Shown here piece after piece: positions 25,501 through 37,500 of a stretch of 64,000 bases of DNA (positions are counted from its first letter, which is position 1; the number at the start of each line of letters is the position of its first letter). Both the position numbers and the translations under genes were made by a program. The DNA comes from Siphonodentalium dalli. Lineage: Eukaryota; Mollusca; Scaphopoda; Gadilida; Siphonodentaliidae. Under the pieces are notes generated by a model. The model searched no databases. It had not been told where the DNA came from and worked only from the letters and a program-made list of their open reading frames with translations. Where the stretch lies: NCBI GenBank assembly GCA_032622095.1, contig CP136066.1:231448961-231512960 (forward strand), in the 5' to 3' direction.

Positions 25501-28500
25501 TGCATGCAGCTAATCGGATATTCGTTTAGTATTAACATGCTTGGAGTTTGTATATAGACCACACATGCCGCACGACACGGCGTATCAACTATTTGTTATA
25601 ATCATGTTTATTGTACAGACTTTGTGACTCGTTCCCACTCGAGTAGACCGCTACGTGACAATGAAACCGAATCATCTTATCGAATATACATATATCGTAT
25701 ATTGCTCCAAATTATGCAATTCTGGCATTTTAAAGAGTCATCAGATAAAATTGTAACGAGTCTATCTATGTTAACACACTAAACGGTCCGAACATATATG
25801 TACACACACAACAAAGTTATTTATATTTATAATAAACACTTCACTGTGGAACATGTGTATACTGCCATGATTGTTATGTGCACATGTAAATTACACTATA
25901 GTTTATAACTTTTCTAATTCAGTCCTATAGGACAACATATTTAGTGGGCATAATATTTACACAAGACTTCATTATGTTATCGTATAGGTTGCATGTACTG
26001 TAATTGATATGTATGTTTAACCGAAATGAATCAGATCTTATCAGGGTCTCTGTCCTGAGTTTGGTTTATGGTTTTAACCAAAATTGTTATGGATGTACGT
26101 TCAGCGTCACGATGACTTTCAATTCGTATTGTTTGCAGATTTAGTTTTCGGCTTGTTAAGTTCTAGAATTATTCTTTTTCACCTATTTTGAAAAAACGTA
26201 ATATCGCTAAGATTTGCACACAACAATCTAAATGAAATTGTGCATAAATCTCCACCATTTTGGGAACTATTACATGGGTTCATCGTATATACATGTGTTG
26301 TTGTTTTGGTAGATTCAATATGTTCACGTTATCATTCTTAGTTTAATGAGGTCAGAATTGATTCTTGTTTCGATTAATGGTCTGCAGATATAACCGAAAA
26401 GTTTGAAAACAAATTCTACAACATTAACGCCCAGCGTGTTATATGGTAACTTATAACTGCATAGGCTTAATATGAATATTTATTTCTCATAATGCCACGC
26501 GTTATTTCATAAGAGAGTCGCCAAAGTAGACAGTACAATTAAAACGACCGCAAAAGTTTGATACTATTTCCGACAACCAAGTCATACAGTCGCTGTGACA
26601 CGTTGTCACTAAAAACAATCTAATTATCGTGTAATCAAATAACGTCATAAATTCGTCGATGTTGATTGGCCAGTGGATCTGTATGCACGCACTGTTCAAT
26701 TAATCAACCTTTGCAACACGTGGCCTTGTTTATTTTGACTGTATCACGAGTTGTTGGTTTCAATTTCAATTCTATGCACATGTTGAAATATATTGGTACT
26801 TATGGTACTTGGTATTGTCAGGGCAGTACTACCCGAAGCAATGATGATGCAATAAGGGGTCTTTTTTAGAACAATGTTTCCGTCTGACATGTGTATTCAA
26901 ATCACGCTTTCTCCTAAAAATGTGTCCTCACTCTGAACAAAGGATGTGATATACATGCTTGGAGCGATTGTGGCTCTTTAATTCTTCTTCTGTCGAAAAA
27001 AACTGAGTGCACGCCGAACATTTCGGGGATTCGTCACCAACATGTATTTTAAGATGCCGCTTTAGGTTGTAATTTGTAGAAAAATATTTTCCGCACAAGT
27101 CACATCTGGCTTTCTTTCCCCAACGCTTCCTCAATTTTCAATGGCGCGTCTGATTCAGACATGGTGTTTCATAATACTAAATTCGAGATGCCACAAAATA
27201 TCCGCGCAACACATAAGGGACCGGATGAATTGAGTGATCAAGGGATTAATTATACTTTAATTAAGCCTTCAGTGCCCGGTGATTTTATGCGGACTGGCTG
27301 TTTTTGCTTTGTTCACAGACAGAGATAATTGTTGTGATTATAGCTCAACTCGTGCAAACATTCACGATACCCGATGATGAGTATAACGTGTCATGCATCA
27401 TAAATTTATTTGTCTTCAGGGAGAGTATTTGTTTTGTTGTGGGGGGTCTTAACCTCTGTCAAACCATTCAACGGAGAAAACTGTATACCATAGCACATGG
27501 TGGCAGTCAGGCGAGAAATTTCCAATGATAATTCTTATACAAAACATCACAAGAAAAAAAGATAAATATGTATACGTGCTCTATCCGCGAACATACTAGG
27601 CTACAACCGAAGATCACATTTTCTGCCTTTTAATCGGCTAATTCATCCACTCGGTTATAGGGATGTGGCAGTGGTGTGTTGGTGTAACATAGCACTTCCC
27701 CAGATATATATAATATATATATATATAGCTTCATCTGAGGAAGATACGCTATTTATCAAAACCGCATGGTCTGGTTTGATTTTGTTTAAACATGGTGTTG
27801 TAGGTTGGTAAGCTGACTACATGTGCTACATAGACACAATACAGAGGCCCATCGATATCCAGATAAGAAGGCACACACGTGTGCCACACATAGCACATTG
27901 TGATGATATATGTTCGGATGTTTAGTGTGTTAACATAGAATCGTTACAATTTTATCTGATGACTCTTTAAAAAGCCAGAATGGCATAATTTGGAGCAATA
28001 CGATATATGTATATTCTTTCGGTTTCATTGTCGCGTAACGGTCTACTCGAGTGGGAACGAGTCATAAACATGATTAGAACAAATCGTTGATACGCCGTGT
28101 CGTCCGGCATGTGTGGTATATATACAAACTCCAAGCATGTTAATACTAAACGAATATCCGATTAGCTGCATGCATGCGAACGGCAGCATTCACGTGCGTG
28201 TGATCAAGGCATCGCGTTATCATTCATTCACGTTCTTGAGATCGCAAATCTGAATGCTGAGATGGATGTTCAATTAATTTCAATTGAAACATATTCATAA
28301 TATATATGCACACAATATTTCGAATATCTTATGGATTCATATTTTCGATGTCATTCGCAGTCCAATTGATCAGTCTCAGATACACATAAACACTCGAAAA
28401 CTCATCAGAACTCCTTAAGTAATACGAATATTTACTGCACAGAAACTCGGCGTTTGGTCGGATCTTCATCTGTGCCTTTCGGATCTTTCTGGACCGACAG

Positions 28501-31500
28501 TGGTCCCTTCATATCGCGCGGATATTGAGAACGACATGGATTTTTAAAATTCTGTCAAATCCTATGCTTCATTGACAGATTCAACTATATACCGGCATTT
28601 GTTTTGGAAGCGTGGAAGTCCAGGAACTATACTAGTGAATGGATGTTCTCGAAAAATTGAGTGAGAAAAAGCAAAAACACCAGTGAAAAAATTCGCCAAA
28701 AACAAAATAATGGTCTGATCTGGGAAAACTGATTGACAACTGGTGGATAAATACTTATGCTTCGTGTGGTCATACACATACGATGCTCGATGTCTGTTTT
28801 ACAATGAGAAACATATCCCCATATCATATACGTGAAAATGACTTTCCCATTTCCTCGGCTTTGGCCGTATCCTCGGCTTTGGCCGTACCACGTACACGGG
28901 GGTGGAGACCTCATTCTGCAAATGACAGGCACACTAAACTCAGTCTTGATTGAGACCAGCGATATTCTTAATAGGTTTCAATCAGTAATTAGAAGATTGG
29001 GTTAATTCCTCTTCGCTACAAGTTTCGTGTGATACAGCGGGCTAGCATCACCAAATTCACCCTCTGGAGACCTCATTCTGCTTATGCCTCATCTTCTGGG
29101 AAGTATCTATAGTATCAAATTAACATGTTTTTAGTTACATTTCCCTTCTAGGAAGTTTCTATATCCCCTAATTTGCAGAAGATAAAATTCATAATTGAGA
29201 TGCCCAATGGGTGAACATCACCAACTTCAACTGGGGAACTTCAATCTGATCCTAGGTCTACCATAGCAGTTGAGGGCCTAAGCAGAATGAGGTCCCCAGA
29301 GGGTGAATTTAGTGATGCTAGCCCGCTATGCGGGGTAGTGTTACTAAATTCACCCTCTGGGGACCTCATTCTGCAAATGACACACGCTATTTGCAGGCTT
29401 GCTCATTTTGACACAAAACTTCTGAACGGTTTGAACGTGTACATGTAGGCGAAATCATCACGCAAGTCAGGTGACCTCCTTTGGCAAAGGCAACACAAAT
29501 TACAAGTATGTGTGGCTGAACCTGGCTAATGCCTATTCAATACCGGAGTAAATAAGTGAGAAGTCATATCCTTGGATGAACACCTGACTAACTAAAGGAA
29601 CGTCAGTAGCCGAGAGGTAGCGTACTAATCTAAGTGTATGATAGGTGTCTCACCTCAACAGTTGAAATTACTTGCCTGCCAGAATAGCAGTTGGAAAGTT
29701 CACATCAAAAGTAGGTTTTAAAGGTACTCAATCCGATCAGACGCTCCTAAATTACTATTTCTTTGGCTTCGGGGGTAAAAAATATTTGATTCGAGTCGAT
29801 GAACCTACCCATCAACGCTCCGAGTGATCAGATATCAATTTTTGAAGTTTATTATTTCTATTGTTTGTGGCCCAATAACACGCCGTCAAAAGGGTGGACT
29901 CGGTCAAAATTGCGGATGAAATTGGATAACTCAAAAATCAAGTGGTTATTATTACCACTTGATTTTAGAGTTATCCATCTTCATCCGCAATTTGTCCGTT
30001 TGACCTCGAGTTTCTGTGCCAATTATTAGTACACATCTCGAGAAATAACAAACTTCAAAAATAAATATCTGACCATGCTGAGCTTTGATGGGTGGGTTCC
30101 TCGACTCGAATCAAATATGTTTTACCCCCGAAGCCAAAGAAATAGTAATTTAGGAGCGTCTGATCGGATTGAGTACCTTTAATTGTTCTCATATATAAAA
30201 AAATATATAATTGATTTTCCAACATGATTGTTATATACATATTTAGTATTGTTTCAGACAAAAATCTGATTATTGTCCTTCTTTTGTCAAATGTTTAACC
30301 CTTTACCCAACAAACCGGCCAAATAAAAGCTTCAACAGCCTAAAATATCTTCGGTCTGTCTCAATAGAACCATACAAATATGGATATCATTGGAACCGGC
30401 TCCTTGACCACATAGTGATAGTTACAGTTATGCCCTGTGCCAATGCATTCTCTTATATATGCGAGTCGACCATAGGTCGCCTCTCATATATAAGAGAATG
30501 CATTGGCCTAAATAAAATCTTTTTTTTAACACTTTTTACCATTTTTTCTTACATTCTTTAACAATTATATAATTTTTAATGTGTTAAGCCAATGCATTTT
30601 CTTATATATGCGAGGGCCCTTCTGTTGGGTAAAGGGTTAAGACCAAAATGGCCATCAACTAAAGAAAAGTTTGAGAAAAGGAAAGGTATGGTACTGTTTC
30701 CTAAAATCTTCTATCACTCCAAGACTGTATACAGACATGTCAAGACTCAAGATCACGCAAACCCACAAACTATCAGAGACAAAATTACAGCTGGACATCG
30801 TAAATTGTAGAATACCGATCTAAAGTCAAACGAGCTAAATATGATTTGACCTCATTATGGGAAATCAGTAAGTTTTCAATGACTTTTTAAAGTCGTCAAG
30901 AGATGGTGACTCTTTTATGTTCAATGGCAGAGGATTCCATGCATTTGCGCATGTTACTTTGAACGATCGGTAGCCAACCGTGATCAAATTAGCACCAGAT
31001 GGTGTCAAAAGAAGTTTGTCCTCTGAACGAAGTGATCGGTGTGGGACATACGGAACAAGGATATCACTGCAGTATGCTGGAAGAGATTTTGGGTCATGGG
31101 TTGCTTGATATGCATATGTAACAAGTTTATAAATAATCCTATCTGTCACAGGTAGCCAATGTAGTTCTTGCAACATTTCATCTGTGTCGTCAGATCTTTT
31201 ACGACACAGAACTATCCTTGCAGCAGTGTGTTGCAGACGCTGAAGCCTGGTAATTTGGATAGATGGTATACCAGCCAAAAGAGAGTTGCAATAGTCAAGT
31301 CGACTGAGAATCAGAGATGAAGCAAGTTTTTTAGCTGAGTCAGTGTTTATGTATTTCCTCATTTGACCCAGTTTTCGAAGTTCAATGTATATTGTCTTGC
31401 ATATCTGGCTAATATGTGATGTCATAGAGAGTGATCTATCCAAAAATACACCAAGGTTCTTCGCGCTATCTGAGAAATAAACTTGGTTACCATCAATAGT

Positions 31501-34500
31501 CATAACATCTATGCCCACCTTTTCTATGTATGACGGCTTAGACACCCACATTACTTCAGTTTTGTCACTATTTAATTTTAGTTTATTAGCCAACATCCAC
31601 GATTTCACAGAACCGATGCAGTTTTCCATTACAGTGAGAAGAAAATAGGGGTTATCACCAGAAATGTAAAGCTGTGTATCATCAGCATACATGTGCGCAG
31701 AGACACTGTGTCGCCTGATGATCTCACCAAGTGGTTTGGTGTAGATTAAGTACAAGACAGGCCCCAGGACAGATCCCTGAGGGACTCCATATTGCAGATG
31801 AAATGTTTTGGAAAACGCACTGCCAATTTGAATCCTCTGAACACGATTAGAGAGATATGAACCGAACCACTTGAGCGCGCTGTCAGATATCCCAAAAGAA
31901 ATTTCCAATCGCTTCAACAGTATTTCGTGATCAAGAGTATCGAAAGCTGCGCTCATGTCAAGCAGGGATACTAGTGAAAACTTGTTATCATCACTGGCAA
32001 GAAGAAGGTCTGAAGTGATACACAACAATGCAGTTTCAGTACTGTGACCAGGTTTGTACGCTGACTGAAATTTTTCCAGAAGCAAATGTTTCTCCATATG
32101 ATTTCTCAGTTGTTTGAGGACAGCTTTTTCTAACAGCTTCGAGACGAATTGAAGGTTTGAGATGGGCCTATAGTTCTTTAGCAAGTTGGCATCCAGAGAA
32201 TTATTTTTAATCAGGGGAATCACAACGGCCTCCTTAAAACAGTCAGGAACAACACCTTCAGACAAAGACCAATTTATGAGCTTTGTGAGTGGTTCTAATA
32301 TAAAATCGATATGTTCCACCAGTAAAGAAGTTGGAATGGGATCCAAAACACATGTTTTTGAAGTGGATGATAAAATAAGTTCCTTGACCTCATCACATGT
32401 AAGCTTGCAGAACGAACTAAGACTGTCACCAACGAACGGTTTGAACTCTGCTTCAGTATTTGATACATCTAGCTGGTAACGCAGGTTTGCAATTTTGTCA
32501 CGGAAATATTCACCAAAAGCATCCGGTAATTCACTTTCTTTAACATTAGTAGGAAGAATTGGTACTTTTTTCTTACCACTTAGTTCGTTGGTTATGGAAT
32601 AGATGACTTTTGTTGATTTAGCATTCGCGATTTTAGAGTTATAATATTCCGAACGGGCAGATCTAGTCATTTGATTCATACGGTTGTTCTTTTCAACATA
32701 GATTTGACGATCAACTGTTAGACCGGATTTTCGCCATCTCCTCTCAGCATGCCGCTTATCAGCTTTGGCACTCTTTATTTCATCATTGAACCATGGGGTA
32801 GATGGACGACATCGAATTTCGCGTGTGACTAAAGGCGCATGACAATCCAGTAAAGCACGTAGATTAATGAACCACTGAAGAGGGGATTTCATTGGATGGG
32901 TGTAGAAACTAGAAACTAGATCACCGGAAAATTTAACACTGTCGATGGACTTCAAATCTCGAGAGGTAGTGGTTCGTTTAAGTGATATGGGACATACCAT
33001 GTCTGTTTTGAGAGTGACCAAGAAGTGGTCAGATAAATCGATGTCCTGCACCGTGAGGTTTATGGGTTGAGGGTCAGTTTTGCGAACAATCACCCAGTCC
33101 AAAATATGGTTTTGTCGGTGCGTAGGTACGGATACAAGTTGTTTCATGTCCGAATCATCAATTAAAGTTTTTATGGCGTTAACGTCACTGTCAGTTGTCG
33201 AATCAAAATGGAAATTGAAGTCGCCGAGAATAAACAATTGTCTTTGATGTCCAACGTAACTATCCAAGAGTGTTGTGAACTCAGTTAAGAACATCGAATG
33301 TTTTAGTTTATTTCTTTTATTAGGTGGTGGTCGGTACAGACAGAGGAGAGTTACAGATCGACCGGATGATCTGACAACGAATTCACAGAGTTCAAATGAT
33401 TTGAATTTCGAGATGGTGGTGGATTTGACTATGAGGGTCTCCGAGAAAATTAACACAATGCCTCCGCCGCGTCCGGTCTTTCGAGCTGAAGAGAACAGCT
33501 TATAACCCGGAGGAGTTATTTCCTGCATTATCAGTTCATCTCCAGATGAACTTAGCCAAGATTCCGTTATGAATATCAGGTCGAATTTACAGTCAACCAC
33601 GAAGTTATAAATTTCCGCCGTCTTATTCCTAACCGAACGAGCATTGAAATAAGCCATGGAAAGACAATTTTCATTTTGATGTTGATGCAGGTTAATCAAA
33701 TTTTGCGAAATGGATGAGCGGAATTTATAATCAGAACGCTCATCACAAAGACTGCTTCTAGTAATGACGGATATGAAGTGCCTTTTCCGACGCCCCCCTC
33801 TCGATCCGCGTCTGCGTTTGGATCGACAACGTTTTCTCTGGTCGGTATTCGTCAATTGAGTAGAACTAAATGGCTTTACACCTAGGGAAACAATATGAGC
33901 CAAAACGTTCAGTCTGAGTGGTTGTAAGTGATATGCACTCCGTTGTCGCAACGTATCGGGAGAGTAAGTAATTAACATGTCCATGTGGCGTCTCGCAGAC
34001 TCTCGTGAAATTGCATCAGCTGATCTGCATGATTGGTAAATCCTTGTATTGGGCGGGACTGTAACATTGTGAAGACAGCGGACTTCGCTGCATGGTCTGA
34101 TGGGTTCGGGACTGGGCGCAGATAGAAAGTCTCGAATAATCCAGAAAATTTGTAAAAGTCCAAAATTGCACACAATGGTAGATAAGTTCAGCATAATGTT
34201 GTACCAGACACGACAACAACCATGAAACAGAAAGGTTCAACCAGAATTTCAGCTTAGGTAACATCCATAATTTGAGAAAATAGCGAGAATAGCGAAAATC
34301 TTGAGAGGAGAACAAATTCTGCAGCCTGCTAGGCGCAAGAACTCTAACTATGATGAACACCTGACTAACTAAAGGAACATCAGTAGCCGAGAGGTAGCGT
34401 ACTAATCTATGTGTATGATAGGTGTCTCACCTCAACAGTTGAAATTACTTGCCTGCCAGAATAGCAGTTGGAAAGTTCACATCAAAAGTAGGTTTTAAAG

Positions 34501-37500
34501 GTACTCAATCCGATCAGACGCTCCTAAATTACTATTTCTTTGGCTTCGGGGGTAAAAACTATTTGATTCGAGTTGATGAACATACCCATCAACGCTCCGA
34601 GTGATCAGATATAAATTTTTGAAGTTTATTATTTCTATTGTTTGTGGCCCAATAACACGCCGTCAAAAGGGTGGTCTCGGTCAAAATTGCGGATGAAATT
34701 GGATAACTCAAAAATCAAGTGGTTATTATTACCACTTGATTTTAGAGTTATCCATCTTCATCCGCAATTTGTCCGTTTGACCTCGTGTTTCTGTGCCAAT
34801 TATTAGTACACATCTCGAGAAATAACAAACTTCAAAAATCAATATCTGACCATTCGGAGCTTTGATGGGTGGGTTCCTCGACTCGAATCAAATATGTTTT
34901 ACCCCCGAAGCCAAAGAAATAGTAATTTAGGAGCGTCTGATCGGATTGAGTACCTTTAATTGTTCTCATAATTAAAAAAATATATAATTGATTTTCCAAC
35001 ATGATTGTTATATACATATTTAGTATTGTTTCAGACAAAAATCTGATTATTGTCCTTCTTTTGTCAAATGTTTGAGACCAAAATGGCCATCAACTAAAGA
35101 AAAGGAAAGGTATGGTACTGTTTCCTAAAATCTTCTATCACTCCAAGACTGTATACAGACATGTCAAGACTCAAGATCACGCAAACCCACAAACTATCAG
35201 AGACAAAATTACAGCTGGACATCTTTCTTGGCTCTGTGTCGTAAATGGTAGAATACCGATCTAAAGTCAAACGAGCTAAATATGATTTGACCTCATTATG
35301 GGAAATCAGTTCTCACTGGGACGGTGATCCGTCGTGGCCCGTTAAATATGATTTGACCTCATTATGCACTGAACGTTCTCACTGGGACGGTGATCCGTCG
35401 TGGCCCGTTGTCTCATTATGCACTGAAGGTTCTCACTGGGACGGCGATCCGTCGTCGCCCGTTAAATATGATTTGACCTCATTATGGGAAATCAGTAGCC
35501 GAGAGTTAGCGTACCGGGGATCAAAACCAGAACTCGGTCAGATACCAAGTTTGTCAGACTGAAAAGCCATATTTGAGATTATTGAATAAAGATCTGAATG
35601 CAAAATGCCGACTTCCCCCATTACAAAATATTTGTTGTAAAATATAGAGATCCGGGGGGCTGGGAACACCACAGAATACAAGGGTAAACCTGTCTTCGCT
35701 AACATGGACAAAGGTGATCATTATCTAGGTACACATTCCGAAGCGCCACTTGGACAATTCCATAGTCAGTAAAATTAAAAACAGGAGCATAATAGAGGTA
35801 TGCCTGGTGTTTTGAAATTTGGAAAATATAGGTATACATATGACAGAGTATGCGTACCAGTATCGTAGAATCACGCACTATCATAAATGAACTAGTTATA
35901 CATAGAGTATTAAAATATTTTTTAGTTTCATGATTGTCCCATACCGGTAGTTTCAGTAAAAGATTGGAGTGTGGTACATAGTTAGGTGTTATAAATTTAG
36001 AAATTAGGAACGTAAGCATAGGCCGCGAGTTTTCGAAAGGGTTAATTTTGAAATTTATAGTTATGTACATGAGTAAGCAGTTGTAGAATGTAAGTGTAAG
36101 TCTGCAGTAAAATGCTAAATATCACTGGAATCGTCGTCAGTTATGTACAGCTATGCTCTCAGTAAGCGACCTGTTTAACGAGGTTATGGGCCGGTCATGA
36201 CCGCGGTCATACCGCCACTACACCGCGGTCATGCGGTAGTACACCGCGGCCATGCGGTAGTACACCGCGGTCATACGGTAGTACACCGCGGCCATGCGGT
36301 AGTACACCGCGGTCATGCGGTAGTACACCGCGGTCATACAGTAATACACCGCGACACGCGGTGACACACGGTATCTGACCGCGGTCGTGTTGGAAGTCCA
36401 CCGCGGTAATTTAGACCGTTACCGGCGTACACCGCGGTAGTATTTTCCGCGACCGCCTTACACCGCGGTCATTCCCCGTATCAACCGCGTTCGAATAATC
36501 TGCCAATAAAAATCTGCTTTTTCTTTTTCTTTTGGAAGACTCAAGGTAAGAATTTCGATCTGTATTGTTCAGGTTGGCCTATAATTTGCGTCAATATATT
36601 AAGAAACTGACCTTACATTCATTCTTCGCGCCAAACTAAATTTATTTTAGAGTACTGACGTCTTCAATGGTTGACGTCCCCACGTAATTCCTTGAGCCAA
36701 ATGATTTTTGTGTCGGTGAAATGTGCACATGGCGATCGCATAATTATCTTGCTCGAACCGAAAAGCCATTCTAATTCTTAATCGCGCACGCCTTATCCAT
36801 ATACCATATCACGAATAAACAGACGCTTTTTATTTGGCACGCTTAAGGAAATCGGGACCGTGGTAAATTAGAACCGATTTATTTTCAATTTCAGATTAAT
36901 ATTTTCCATGCGCAATATGTCAGTTTATTGTCAGATAATTTACAATGCTCAGTTGCGATACGGACGCTAGGTTTTACTGTGGTTTAAACTTACACAGCGG
37001 TAGTGGACCCAAATAAGTTTCAGCGATTATTTTTCTCCGATATAGTATCTCTTTTGGTGATATTGTGTTTACAAACGACAGATCTATGAGAATATGTCAA
37101 AGCCGCTCAAACAAATGAGGCCGAAAGTCGTATATTCGGTAACACCACAAGATGCCGACTCAGACAGTGGTTTGAGCAATTATTTCACTCAAAAAATAAG
37201 TTTTCCCGATCATGTCGTATATCGACGTGTTGACAAAAGAAGGATTTACAAGAACATTATAAAATCAGTTGGTACGTTCACCAACACCTCGTAGCTCCTG
37301 ACACGAACGCGGCGAAGCCGATCTCCAACTTACGAATATTCAAAATATACTTCGTGTTTAACAAAATTTCTCATCAGATTTCTCAATTTCGTAAACCACG
37401 TAATTAGGCCGTCACGATTCCAAAGTGAAATTCTTCATATATTTCTGTATATTTTATGTATAAAGATATATCAGGAATGACAAAACTGTCGCAATGCACC

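Larger units (their letters stand above)
29575..30869 (+). repeat. Left long direct repeat flanking the retrotransposon
   Basis: Begins GATGAACACCTGACTAACTA and ends GGGAAATCAGT. It is nearly identical to 34352-35310, apart from a piggyBac-like element inserted at 30295-30640. It contains a K-type foldback element (29716-30182). TAGCCGAGAGG near 29612 resembles a tRNA A-box, and the matching B-box is not evident. Confidence 0.85.

Noticed and set aside
29605-29640. tRNA gene or SINE head (A-box-like TAGCCGAGAGG)
   Set aside because: No B-box at the right distance and no cloverleaf could be drawn.
35245-35562. Tryptophan-rich 105-codon frame
   Set aside because: Produced by three tandem copies of a junction repeat.
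37094-37294. Small gene inside element Y
   Set aside because: 66 codons with no recognised domain and no homologous second copy here. Kept only as a mention.
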